Shown here piece after piece: positions 34,518 to 41,573 of a stretch of 41,573 nt of DNA. This DNA comes from Corynebacterium halotolerans (GTDB lineage: Bacteria; Actinomycetota; Actinomycetes; Mycobacteriales; Mycobacteriaceae). The notes beneath the pieces are model-generated. The model searched no databases, was not told where the DNA came from, and was given only the letters and a program-made list of their open reading frames with translations. Within the stretch, counting starts at the first letter, position 1; the number at the start of each line of letters is the position of its first letter. The DNA lies in the NCBI RefSeq assembly GCF_001056295.1, contig NZ_JVMD01000025.1, positions 1 to 41,573 on the forward strand. The letters are read 5' to 3'. Both the position numbers and the translations under genes were made by a program.

Positions 34518-35258
34518 TCACGGTGCGACCGTGATGACGATGCCCCCGTCGCGGGCCTCGGCGTCCAATCCCGCCGCGCGGGCGGCGTCGACGGCGGCGT
34601 CGAGGGAATCGACGTCCGCGCCGGCCTCCGCGAGCGCCCGCGCGAGCAGGCCCTTGTGGTGCTTGTTGAAGTGCGAGACGACCTTGCCCTCGGCGGTCAG
34701 CACCGTCGCGGTGACCGAGCCCGGCACCTTGCCCAGGTTCATGTAGGTGCCCGACCGCAGGTCGACGACGAGACCGTGGTCGCCGCCGGTGAGCGCCTCG
34801 GTGATCGCCTTGCCCCACCGCGCCCGCATCGTCGGGGCGGCGCCGCCTCCCGCGTTCGCCCGCGGCAGCTTCGACCCGCCCGACAGCCGGTACTTGGGGA
34901 TCATGTCCTCGCCTCCCACGACGCCGAACAGCGCCGAACCGACGGCCAGGCGGCTCCGCGCGGCGGGGGAGAGGGCGCCCGCGTCGAGGGCGTCGAAAAG
35001 CACGCCCGTGTAGCGGTCCAGGGCGGGCATCGTCGGGGACGCGAACAGCTCCGCGTTGGCGTCGACCTCGGCGGCGAGTTTCGGCCCGAGCTTCAGCGCC
35101 GCCATCGCGGCATCGCGGTCGGCGGACAGGGCCACGAGGTCATCGGCGATCCCGCGGCGCACGTCGTCGAGCTCCGGCCACGACAGCCCCGGCAGGTCCA
35201 GGGGAGCCCCCGAACCCCCGGTCGACTTGGTCTCGGACGGCGGCAGAAGAATCAGCAT
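34518..35258 (-). CDS. yaaA: YaaA family peroxide-stress protein (DUF328)
   Basis: A 246-residue YaaA/DUF328 protein. Conserved sequences: MLILLPPSETKSTGG at the N-terminus, ALDRYTGVLFDALDAG, GLFGVVGGEDMIPKYRL-like (SALFGVVGGEDMIPKYRLS) and VVSHFNKHHKGLLARAL. In E. coli YaaA binds DNA and lowers intracellular iron damage under peroxide; transfer of that role is inference. The ATG at 35258 is supported by taaagt eight bases upstream on the minus strand, again a leaderless arrangement. It is convergent with the cysG-like gene (12 bases apart) and divergent from proS. Confidence 0.9.
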   Translation of the reverse strand: MLILLPPSETKSTGGSGAPLDLPGLSWPELDDVRRGIADDLVALSADRDAAMAALKLGPKLAAEVDANAELFASPTMPALDRYTGVLFDALDAGALSPAARSRLAVGSALFGVVGGEDMIPKYRLSGGSKLPRANAGGGAAPTMRARWGKAITEALTGGDHGLVVDLRSGTYMNLGKVPGSVTATVLTAEGKVVSHFNKHHKGLLARALAEAGADVDSLDAAVDAARAAGLDAEARDGGIVITVAP

Positions 35259-35266
35259 GGGCACCG

Positions 35267-35272
35267 ACTTTA
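35267..35272 (-). promoter_or_regulatory. -10 element of yaaA, leaderless
   Basis: TAAAGT on the minus strand, 8 bases, then ATG at 35258. Confidence 0.5.
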
Positions 35273-35346
35273 TCGGCCCGGAATACCCGCCCCACGACGG
35301 CCGACGCTTAAGCCGCCCGGTGACCGCCAAGGGCCCCGACGGGCGG

Positions 35347-35352
35347 TAGAGT
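35347..35352 (+). promoter_or_regulatory. -10 element of proS, leaderless
   Basis: TAGAGT, 7 bases, then ATG 35360. The in-frame GTG at 35351 overlaps the -10 itself and is therefore not the start. Confidence 0.62.
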
Positions 35353-35359
35353 GGCCGCC

Positions 35360-37114
35360 ATGATCACGCGTATGTCCCGTCTGTTCCTGCGCACCCTGCG
35401 GGACGACCCGGCCGATGCCGAACTGCCCAGCCACAAGCTCCTCGTCCGCGCCGGCTACATCCGGCGCCACGCCCCCGGCATCTACTCCTGGCTGCCGCTG
35501 GGCCTGAAGGTGCTGCACAACGTGGAGAACATCGTGCGCGAGGAGATGGACGGCATCGGCGCCCAGGAGATCGCCTTCCCGGCGCTGCTGCCGCGCGAGC
35601 CGTACGAGAAGTCCAATCGCTGGACCGAATACGGCGACGACCTCTTCCGGCTCAAGGACCGCAAGGAGGGCGACTACCTGCTCGGCCCGACGCACGAGGA
35701 AATGTTCGCGCTGGCCGTCAAGGACCTGTACAACTCCTACAAGGACTTCCCGGTCACCCTGTACCAGGTGCAGACCAAGTACCGCGATGAGGCCCGCCCC
35801 CGCGCCGGCATCCTGCGCGGCCGCGAGTTCGTGATGAAGGACTCGTACTCCTTCGACATGGACGACGAGGGCCTCGACGAGTCCTACCGGCGCCATCGCG
35901 ACGCCTACCGCCGCATCTTCGATCGCCTGGGCGTGGAGTACGTCATCTGCGCCGCGACGTCCGGCGCGATGGGCGGCTCGGCGTCGGAGGAGTTCCTGGC
36001 CGTGTCGCCGTCGGGCGAGGACACCTTCGTCCGCTCCACGGCCTCCGACTACGCCGCCAACGTCGAGGCCGTCACCACCCCGGTCCCGCCGGCGCAGCCG
36101 ATCGAGGGGAAGCCCGAGGCAGCGGTGCACCGCACGCCCGGCGCCACCACCATCGACGCGCTCGTCGAATGGGCCAACTCGCCCGAGTCCGGCCTCGGCC
36201 GCGAGATCACGGCCGCCGACACCCTCAAGTGCGTCATGGTCGCCATCCGCCGGCCCGGCGAGGAATGGGAGCCGGCGGGCATCGCCGTGCCCGGCGACCG
36301 CGAGGTGGACATGAAGCGCGTCGAGGCGGGCCTGGCGCCCGCCGAGGTGCGCCTGTTCGAGGACAAGGACTTCGCCGCCCACCCGTTCCTGGTCAAGGGC
36401 TATCTCGGCCCGCGCGCGCTGGCGGACAACGACGTCCCGCTGTACGTCGACCCCCGCGTCGTCGAGGGCACGGCGTGGATCGCCGGAGCCGACGAGGCCG
36501 ACCACCACGTGGCCGATCTCGTCTGCGGCCGCGATTTCCACCCGGCCGGCACCATCGAGGCCGCCGAGGTCCGCGAGGGCGACGCCGCCCCCGACGGCGA
36601 GGGCACGCTGACGCTGCGGCGCGGCATCGAGATCGGCCACATCTTCCAGCTGGGCCGCAAGTACACCGACGCTTTCGAGGTGGACATCCTCGACGTCAAC
36701 GGCAAGCGCTCCCGACCGACCATGGGTTCCTACGGCATCGGCGTGTCCCGCCTGGTGGCGGTGCTGGCGGAGCAGCTTCACGACGACCGCGGACTCCGCT
36801 GGCCGGCGTCGGTCGCCCCGTTCCAGGCCCACGTGGTCATCGCGAACAAGGACGCCGCCGCGGCCGAGGCCGCGGAGAAGCTCGCCGAGGAGCTCGACGC
36901 CGCCGGCGTCACCGTGCTCTTCGACGACCGTGCGAAGGTCAGCCCCGGCGTGAAGTTCAAGGACTCCGAGCTGCTGGGCATGCCCGTCGTCATCGTCGTC
37001 GGCCGCGGTTTCGCCGACGGCAAGGTGGAGCTGCGCGACCGCCTGGCCGACGAGACCACCGAGTTGGACTACGGCGACGCCGTCGACGCGGTCCTGGGCC
37101 TGATCAACGACTAG
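35360..37114 (+). CDS. proS: Prolyl-tRNA synthetase, bacterial type
   Basis: A 584-residue class II ProRS of the bacterial type with an inserted editing domain. Motif 1 region [20 protein letters not shown], motif 2 [21 protein letters not shown], then the INS/YbaK-like editing insertion (residues ~225-395, with TLKCVMVAI and GPRAL), motif 3 [17 protein letters not shown], and the C-terminal anticodon-binding domain ([21 protein letters not shown]). It charges tRNA-Pro and clears Ala- and Cys-tRNA-Pro. ATG 35360 fits the leaderless promoter. A single-gene unit in this arrangement. Confidence 0.97.
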   Translation: MITRMSRLFLRTLRDDPADAELPSHKLLVRAGYIRRHAPGIYSWLPLGLKVLHNVENIVREEMDGIGAQEIAFPALLPREPYEKSNRWTEYGDDLFRLKDRKEGDYLLGPTHEEMFALAVKDLYNSYKDFPVTLYQVQTKYRDEARPRAGILRGREFVMKDSYSFDMDDEGLDESYRRHRDAYRRIFDRLGVEYVICAATSGAMGGSASEEFLAVSPSGEDTFVRSTASDYAANVEAVTTPVPPAQPIEGKPEAAVHRTPGATTIDALVEWANSPESGLGREITAADTLKCVMVAIRRPGEEWEPAGIAVPGDREVDMKRVEAGLAPAEVRLFEDKDFAAHPFLVKGYLGPRALADNDVPLYVDPRVVEGTAWIAGADEADHHVADLVCGRDFHPAGTIEAAEVREGDAAPDGEGTLTLRRGIEIGHIFQLGRKYTDAFEVDILDVNGKRSRPTMGSYGIGVSRLVAVLAEQLHDDRGLRWPASVAPFQAHVVIANKDAAAAEAAEKLAEELDAAGVTVLFDDRAKVSPGVKFKDSELLGMPVVIVVGRGFADGKVELRDRLADETTELDYGDAVDAVLGLIND

Positions 37115-37162
37115 GCGGTGCCGCGAATTCTTTTCGGGGACTGGCGGACCACCCCCCACTCT

Positions 37163-37191
37163 TTGGCCGCCAAAACGTCATCGTCTAGGCT
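37163..37191 (+). promoter_or_regulatory. Promoter of the 37272 gene
   Basis: TTGGCC (37163-37168), 17-base spacer, TAGGCT (37186-37191). Start site expected near 37198, leader about 75 bases. Confidence 0.5.
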
Positions 37192-37271
37192 AATCTTCGC
37201 AACCCTGCAGTATTGGCCGTTGCGATTCCTTGGCGTATGGAATTCAGATGCGAGAAGGCGCGTCGAGTTAG

Positions 37272-37970
37272 GTGGCACACGTGGTGAATGAGTATCCGTT
37301 CGAACCTGAAAACCCGTTCAGGCCGGCGGCAGATCAAACTCCCCGGAAGTCGTCCGGAAAGAAGAACAAGAAGACGATCCTGTTCGGAGTGCTGGGTGTG
37401 CTTCTCGTCGCCCTGGTCATCGGGATCATCTTCATGGCCAAACCTTCCGTCGAAGAACCCGAAAAACCCGATGTGAACGGTCTGACGGTCTCCGCGGCCT
37501 GCGAGAAGGTTCGAGAAGCCGGCTGGCGGGTCGACGAAGTCAAGGGTTCGGAGAACTGGAAGGAAAAGTCGGATTGCTCGGACGGCGAACGCAAGGTGGT
37601 CAGAGCGTCGTACAACACTTACGACGAAAAAGACTTCAAGGTAGTCCTCTACTTCCCGAATGAGCCCGAAGAAACCTCCGAGGAGACTTCCGTCGAGGAG
37701 TCGACGACCGAGAACCCGCCGGTCGAAGAAACATCGGCTGAAGGAGGTGCCAGCGGATACGAAGCGATCTACGACGAGTATTCCGCCCGGCTCGAAAAGG
37801 AATGCCCCAATCTCACCATGGAAGAATGCGCGGAGATTTCGAATGAGGGCGTCGGAAAAATGGCCGAGTACATGTACGGAGCCAGCGGCACGGACGGCCA
37901 GTACACGACCTACGACTCCTGGGCGAGGAAACTGATGGGCGTCTACATCGCTTCGGCCCAGTACCGCTGA
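37272..37970 (+). CDS. Membrane protein with PASTA-like extracellular domain
   Basis: A 232-residue protein. A basic N-terminal cytoplasmic part (PRKSSGKKNKK) is followed by one membrane helix (residues ~35-56: TILFGVLGVLLVALVIGIIF). Outside, residues ~66-130 resemble one PASTA repeat (VNGLTVSAACEKVREAGWRV), followed by a Glu/Thr-rich linker (EETSEETSVEESTTENPP) and a helical C-terminal domain (YEAIYDEYSARLEKECPNL; NEGVGKMAEYMYGASGTDG). PASTA domains bind muropeptides or beta-lactams. The DNA is visibly less G+C-rich than all its neighbours and codon choice differs, which suggests later acquisition. Start is uncertain: GTG 37272, or GTG 37281 with aggtgg six bases upstream. Confidence 0.75.
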   Translation: MAHVVNEYPFEPENPFRPAADQTPRKSSGKKNKKTILFGVLGVLLVALVIGIIFMAKPSVEEPEKPDVNGLTVSAACEKVREAGWRVDEVKGSENWKEKSDCSDGERKVVRASYNTYDEKDFKVVLYFPNEPEETSEETSVEESTTENPPVEETSAEGGASGYEAIYDEYSARLEKECPNLTMEECAEISNEGVGKMAEYMYGASGTDGQYTTYDSWARKLMGVYIASAQYR

Positions 37971-37989
37971 GAGGGCACGCGGTTCTTGC

Positions 37990-38015
37990 CCCACCGGGCG
38001 TCACGTCCCGGTGGG
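37990..38015. terminator. Bidirectional hairpin terminator
   Basis: A perfect 9-bp stem (cccaccggg 37990-37998 with cccggtggg 38007-38015) with loop cgtcacgt. It lies between two convergent genes. Confidence 0.85.
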
Positions 38016-38045
38016 CCGTGAACGCCGCCGACCGGGATATGACGC

Positions 38046-38984
38046 CTAGAGCCCCGGCAGCGCGGCGGCGCCGTCGCCGCGGAAAACCGAGCCCCCGGCG
38101 TGGCACAGACCCGCCGCCTGCAGCGCGAACGCGCGGGCGGCGGGTTTTTTCGCGGCAGTCAGCGCCGTGCGCCACGCCTCGGCGCAGGAGTCCTCGAGCG
38201 CGGCGGCGAACCCGGCGGCATCGTTTTCCGGGTCGGGGGCTCCGTCGACCACGGAATAGCCCGGTTCGGCGACGGGCACGGGCACGCCCGCGCCCTCCAG
38301 GATGCCGATGACGCGGTCGCGCAGGGAGCGGTGCCGGTCGGCGCTCGTGGCCGTCGACCGGCGGTACTCGGCGGCGATGCGCGGAGCCGCCACGCCCATG
38401 CCGTAGATCAGCGCGTACTCGGCGATGAGGGCGTCGGCGAACGGCGCGGCATCGTCATCGTCGAGGGGCTCGCCCCCGCCGAGCTCCGGGACGAGCTCGC
38501 CCCAGTCGACGCGCATGCCGCGCAGCGCCAGCACCAGGCCGCCGTCCACCGCGGCGAGCAGCGCCGCCTCGTACGGATCCTGCAGCGAACGGTTCTGGCC
38601 GAGGGCGTCGTGAAGCGCCGACGCAGCACGGGAATCCCGCAGCACCGTTTCCGCATCCGCCGGGGACGGCGCGGCCGGCAGAGGGGAGGGGGCGGCCACG
38701 CATTCCTCCGGCGACGTGCCGTCCTCGCGGACGCCGCACGCCCGGACGACCTCGGCGGCCAGCGATTCCGCCTGGGTGCGGCGGACGGCGGCGACCTCCG
38801 CCGAAGAAGGGGCCAGGACATCGGCGTCGCGCAGGGCCAGCGCCCACGCGGCCTCCACCACGGGGTCCGCGGACGGGCCGGTGATGGGTGTGCACCCCGC
38901 GGCGGCCAGCGTCGCTGCGCCGCCCAGGCCGGCGGCGCCGATGAGGAACGCGCGGCGGGGCAGGGGAGAAGTCGGCTGAATCAC
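38046..38984 (-). CDS. Tat-exported lipoprotein, DUF4439 (ferritin-like)
   Basis: A 312-residue protein. The N-terminus has a twin-arginine signal (LPRRAFLIGAAGLGGAATLA) ending in the lipobox AAAGC (Cys31), so it should be exported folded by Tat and lipid-anchored. The C-terminal ~130 residues (FADALIAEYALIYGMGVAAP, RSLRDRVIGILEGAGVPVPV, AFALQAAGLCHAGG) match DUF4439, a helical domain related to ferritin-like folds; metal binding is not evident. Two further cysteines (RACGV, EECVA) may form a disulfide. GTG 38984 is the only sensible start. It is divergent from rimP, a neighbourhood I recall in other corynebacteria. Confidence 0.82.
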   Translation of the reverse strand: MIQPTSPLPRRAFLIGAAGLGGAATLAAAGCTPITGPSADPVVEAAWALALRDADVLAPSSAEVAAVRRTQAESLAAEVVRACGVREDGTSPEECVAAPSPLPAAPSPADAETVLRDSRAASALHDALGQNRSLQDPYEAALLAAVDGGLVLALRGMRVDWGELVPELGGGEPLDDDDAAPFADALIAEYALIYGMGVAAPRIAAEYRRSTATSADRHRSLRDRVIGILEGAGVPVPVAEPGYSVVDGAPDPENDAAGFAAALEDSCAEAWRTALTAAKKPAARAFALQAAGLCHAGGSVFRGDGAAALPGL

Positions 38985-39013
38985 GCGTCCATCGTGCCAC
39001 GACACGCGGCGGC

Positions 39014-39019
39014 TAGACT
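39014..39019 (+). promoter_or_regulatory. -10 element of rimP, leaderless
   Basis: TAGACT, 7 bases, then ATG 39027. It should drive at least rimP and nusA. Confidence 0.6.
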
Positions 39020-39026
39020 GCACCGC

Positions 39027-39602
39027 ATGGCCTTTCCCCCCGCTGAATCCATCGCCGGCGTCATCCGCCCCGCAGCCGCCGCCCGCGGCCTCGACATCGA
39101 GGACGTCAAGGTCGCCGGGGCCGGGCGCAAGACCCAGGTCACCGTCCTCGTCGACGGAGATGAGGCACCCGATCTCGACGCCATCGAGGCCGTCACCCGC
39201 GACATTTCCGCGGCGCTCGACGAAGCCGAGGCCGCCGGCGAGATCCGGTTCGGCGAACTGGAGTACACCCTCGAGGTGAGCACGCCCGGCGTCGCCGCGC
39301 CGCTCGTCGCCCCGCGCCACTGGCGCCGCAACCGCAACCGGCTCGTCCGCATCCGTCTCGACGACGGCGGACAGCTGGTCGGCCGCATCGGCGCATACGA
39401 CGAAGACGGGGACCGGGTGATCATCGTCGCGTCCACGGGGCCGAAGGGCCGCCCGAAGGCGACCGGCGCCGTGCTCGAGTTGGCTTCGGTGGAGCACGCG
39501 GTGGTAGAAATTGAGTTCTCTAAGGCCCCGGCGGTCGAACTCGACCTGGCCGGACTGGATTTCGACGATGCCGTGACCCGGCTGGAGGAACTGGACAAGT
39601 GA
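39027..39602 (+). CDS. rimP: Ribosome maturation factor RimP
   Basis: A 191-residue RimP, needed for 30S subunit maturation. The N-terminal domain ([40 protein letters not shown], then [14 protein letters not shown]) contains the family's conserved LEVSSPG-like motif; the C-terminal SH3-like domain follows ([20 protein letters not shown]). The C-terminus is extended relative to E. coli. The stop codon overlaps the GTG of nusA (GTGA), indicating coupling in the rimP-nusA operon. Confidence 0.95.
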   Translation: MAFPPAESIAGVIRPAAAARGLDIEDVKVAGAGRKTQVTVLVDGDEAPDLDAIEAVTRDISAALDEAEAAGEIRFGELEYTLEVSTPGVAAPLVAPRHWRRNRNRLVRIRLDDGGQLVGRIGAYDEDGDRVIIVASTGPKGRPKATGAVLELASVEHAVVEIEFSKAPAVELDLAGLDFDDAVTRLEELDK

Positions 39603-40585
39603 AGATCGAACTCGCCGCCCTGCGCACCCTGGAAAAGGAGCGGGGCATCCCCTTCGGCGAAATGATCGGCCTGCTCGGCCGTGCGCTGCGGGAAGCCTAC
39701 CGGGGCACCGACTCGCCGGCGCAGTACGCCCGGGTCGACATCGACTACGACACCGGCGAGGTCACGGTCTTCGCCCAGGAACGCGACGAAGAAGGCAACC
39801 TCGTCGCCGAATGGGACGACACCCCCGAGGATTTCGGACGCATCGCCGCCTACCCCGTGCGGCAGACCATCCTGCAGCGTTTGCGCGACGCCGAAAGCGA
39901 CAAGGTCTTCGGCGAATACGCGGACCTGGAGAACCAGGTCATCTCCGGCGTCGTCCAGCGCGACGTCCGCGCCAACGACAAGGGCATCATCGTCGTCCAC
40001 ATCGGCTCCGAGGCCAACGGCCGCGACGGCATCCTGCTGCCGGCCGAGCAGCTGCCGGGCGAGACCCTGGAGCACGGCGACCGCACCAAGTGCTACGTCG
40101 TCGGCGTGAACAAGACCCCGCGCGGCGTAGCCATCAACCTCTCGCGCACCCACCCCGAGCTCGTGCGCAAGCTCTTCGAACTCGAGGTCCCCGAAGTCGC
40201 CGACGGCGCCGTCGAACTGGTCTCCATCGCCCGCGAAGCCGGCCACCGCTCCAAGGTCGCCGTCCGGCCGACCGTCAAGGGGCTCAACGCCAAGGGCGCC
40301 TGCATCGGCCCGCGCGGCCAGCGCGTCAGCGCGATCATGAACGAGCTCGGCGGCGAGAAGATCGACATCATCGACTACGACGAGGATCCAGCGAAGTTCG
40401 TCGGCAACGCCCTCGCGCCCGCGAAGGTGGTCAAGGTCGAGGTGCTCGACGAAGAGGAGCGCCAGGCCCGCGTCGTCGTGCCCGACTACCAGCTGTCGCT
40501 CGCCATCGGCCGCGAGGGCCAGAACGCACGCCTCGCCGCGCGGCTGACCGGCTGGCGCATCGACATCCACTCCGACGCCGAATAA
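39599..40585 (+). CDS. nusA: Transcription termination/antitermination factor NusA
   Basis: A 328-residue NusA with the usual actinobacterial domain set: N-terminal RNA polymerase-binding domain ([20 protein letters not shown]), an S1 domain (residues ~110-175; [17 protein letters not shown]), and two KH domains ([20 protein letters not shown] and [19 protein letters not shown]). It lacks the C-terminal acidic repeats of E. coli NusA, which is normal outside proteobacteria. NusA regulates pausing, termination and antitermination. GTG 39599 overlaps the rimP stop by four bases. Confidence 0.96.
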   Translation: MKIELAALRTLEKERGIPFGEMIGLLGRALREAYRGTDSPAQYARVDIDYDTGEVTVFAQERDEEGNLVAEWDDTPEDFGRIAAYPVRQTILQRLRDAESDKVFGEYADLENQVISGVVQRDVRANDKGIIVVHIGSEANGRDGILLPAEQLPGETLEHGDRTKCYVVGVNKTPRGVAINLSRTHPELVRKLFELEVPEVADGAVELVSIAREAGHRSKVAVRPTVKGLNAKGACIGPRGQRVSAIMNELGGEKIDIIDYDEDPAKFVGNALAPAKVVKVEVLDEEERQARVVVPDYQLSLAIGREGQNARLAARLTGWRIDIHSDAE

Positions 40586-40640
40586 AAGCGGCGCCGGACC
40601 GTCGCCAAGCCCGTGCCCCCGCCCCGCCGAAACCACGGGG

Positions 40641-40671
40641 TTGGGATTCGGGGACCCGTTCGGGTTAGGCT
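40641..40671 (+). promoter_or_regulatory. Candidate promoter of ylxR-infB
   Basis: TTGGGA (40641-40646) and TAGGCT (40666-40671) with a 19-base spacer, longer than ideal. A second -10 (taagac, 40673) overlaps. It would give a short leader before GTG 40698. Confidence 0.35.
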
Positions 40672-40697
40672 GTAAGACGGCCAACGAGGAAACGACG

Positions 40698-41081
40698 GTG
40701 GAAGGACAGGTGCGTCCGCGAATGACGATGACCCGGGACGAGCAAGCCCCGCACTTCGTCGAACGCGAACGAACCTGCATCGCCACCCGCGCGAAGCTGC
40801 CCGAAGGGCGGCTGCTGCGGATGGTGGCGCGCCGTGACGGCGACGCCACCCGCGTCGTCCCCGACCCCCGGCGCAGAATGCCGGGACGAGGCGCATGGAT
40901 CACCCCCACGCTCGAAGCATGGGCGGTGGCCGACAAGCGCCGCGCGTTCGGCCGCGCATTGAAGGTGTCCGCCAACGCGGACGCGAACCCGGTCCGCGAG
41001 TACCTCGAAACGCTCGGGGCACATGCCGATGCCGCACCCCGCGGCCCCGGCGGCCGGGAACCGACCAACGGAAAGACCTGA
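40698..41081 (+). CDS. ylxR: YlxR family (DUF448) RNA-binding protein
   Basis: A 127-residue basic protein of the YlxR/DUF448 family, found between nusA and infB in most bacteria and thought to bind RNA. The family pattern is seen in [37 protein letters not shown] and [10 protein letters not shown]. The usual RTCxGCR motif is RTCIATR here, so the second cysteine is missing. GTG 40698 was chosen because gaggaa lies six bases upstream and the region before it is the promoter. 124 bases separate it from infB. Confidence 0.9.
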   Translation: MEGQVRPRMTMTRDEQAPHFVERERTCIATRAKLPEGRLLRMVARRDGDATRVVPDPRRRMPGRGAWITPTLEAWAVADKRRAFGRALKVSANADANPVREYLETLGAHADAAPRGPGGREPTNGKT

Positions 41082-41205
41082 ACACTGATGAGCGCACGAT
41101 GAAGCATCAGCGATGAACGGCAACCGATAACGGGAGTCGACAGCAGACCAATGCGCGGGAAACGAACCCGCCCGGCACTGTTCGACTCCGCAAGTGAGGA
41201 GAAAA

Positions 41206-41573
41206 GTGTCCGGAAAGCTCCGTGTCCATGAGCTCGCAAAGCAGCTCGGGGTCACCAGCAAGGAACTTCTCGCCCAGCTCAAGGAGCAGGGCGAATTCGT
41301 CAAGACCGCGTCGTCGACGGTGGAACCCCCCGTCGTCAAGCGGATGAAGCAGTTGTACGCGTCGAAGGAGGGCCAGCAGGCCCCGTCCGGCGACGCCAAG
41401 CCGGGCCCGAAGCCGGGCGCCGGCGCCAAGCCGGGCCCCAAGGCCCCGGCCGCCAAGCCGGGCCGCCCCGCGCCGAAGACCCCGGCCCAGCCGGGTCCCG
41501 CGGCGGCCAAGCCGGGCCAGCCGGCCCCGAAGGCCCCGGCCGCCAAGCCGGGCCGCCCCGCGCCGAAGACCCC
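41206..41573 (+). CDS. infB: Translation initiation factor IF-2, N-terminal part
   Basis: The frame starts at GTG 41206 with the ribosome-binding site gaggag eight bases upstream, and runs off the right edge (at least 122 residues). It begins [20 protein letters not shown] and continues with an IF2_N helical subdomain ([36 protein letters not shown]), then a Lys/Pro/Ala/Gly-rich low-complexity region ([20 protein letters not shown]). The GTPase domain lies outside the window. IF-2 places fMet-tRNA on the 30S subunit. It ends the rimP-nusA-ylxR-infB locus seen here. Confidence 0.95.
   Translation, partial: MSGKLRVHELAKQLGVTSKELLAQLKEQGEFVKTASSTVEPPVVKRMKQLYASKEGQQAPSGDAKPGPKPGAGAKPGPKAPAAKPGRPAPKTPAQPGPAAAKPGQPAPKAPAAKPGRPAPKT
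41440..41573 (+). repeat. Long direct repeat in the infB linker
   Basis: A 44-base sequence at 41440-41483 recurs without change at 41530-41573, a period of 90 bases (30 codons); the copy reaches the window edge and may be longer. It encodes [14 protein letters not shown]. Confidence 0.9.

Noticed and set aside
37178..37196. Second DtxR-like box (tcgtctaggctaatcttcg) upstream of the PASTA-like gene
   Set aside because: Only the right half resembles the consensus; about 12 of 19 positions match, and the similarity is explained by the TAGGCT -10 element.
40661..40679. TTAGGCTGTAAGAC near the ylxR promoter as an iron box
   Set aside because: About 10 of 19 matches to the DtxR consensus; better read as overlapping -10 elements.

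Overview
The window is a chromosomal housekeeping segment from a high-G+C actinobacterium, most likely a Corynebacterium or close relative in the Mycobacteriales. Reasons: mycothione reductase (mycothiol users), a Corynebacterium-like malate:quinone oxidoreductase, a DUF2631 protein and Rip1-type site-2 protease, DUF222-type HNH endonuclease remains, very high G+C, and a gene order (rnhB-DUF2469-yraN-comM-dprA-xerC-rpsB-tsf-pyrH-frr-cdsA-rlmN-dxr-rip1-ispG ... map ... mtr-mqo-chelatase-cobO-cobB-cysG ... proS ... rimP-nusA-ylxR-infB) that I recall from Corynebacterium and Mycobacterium. The species assignment is inference. I found no tRNA, rRNA, CRISPR array, prophage or insertion sequence.

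Layout. 1-620: end of an HNH endonuclease gene with a decayed repeat tail. 620-4159: a DUF1648 membrane protein (minus strand), then rplS, lepB, rnhB and a DUF2469 gene. 4257-8453: yraN, comM, dprA and xerC (DNA processing and recombination), with an iron-box promoter and structured RNA between dprA and xerC. 8450-15075: an M23 protein (minus), then rpsB, tsf, pyrH, frr, cdsA and rlmN (translation, nucleotide and lipid supply), with a small LapA-like gene on the minus strand. 15143-21290: DUF2631 (minus), then dxr and ispG (MEP isoprenoid pathway) around the Rip1 protease, and a lipoprotein transpeptidase. 21322-28813: map, cobQ, a secreted lipase, mtr and an alpha/beta hydrolase (both minus), mqo. 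28858-34505: a chelatase I/D pair that looks like one gene split by a frame change, an unknown acidic protein, cobO, cobB and a CysG-like methyltransferase; together with cobQ this is part of corrinoid and tetrapyrrole metabolism. 34518-41573: yaaA (minus), proS, a lower-G+C PASTA-like membrane protein, a Tat lipoprotein (minus), rimP, nusA, ylxR and the start of infB.

Expression signals are unusually readable. About a dozen genes have a TAnnnT -10 hexamer almost exactly 7 bases before the start codon, so transcription should begin at the start codon (leaderless mRNA). The ribosomal genes rplS, rpsB and tsf instead have long hairpin-rich leaders. Strong hairpin terminators follow rplS, the DUF2469 gene, tsf and rlmN, and one lies between the convergent genes near 38000.

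I see no obviously new multi-gene system. The best leads are: the DtxR-type iron box sitting on a good promoter that drives a two-hairpin RNA in front of xerC; the rpsB leader and rpsB-tsf hairpin sets; the split chelatase gene; the CysG-like protein whose dehydrogenase half appears to have lost its nucleotide-binding motif; and two unrecognised proteins (30735-31364 and 37272-37970).
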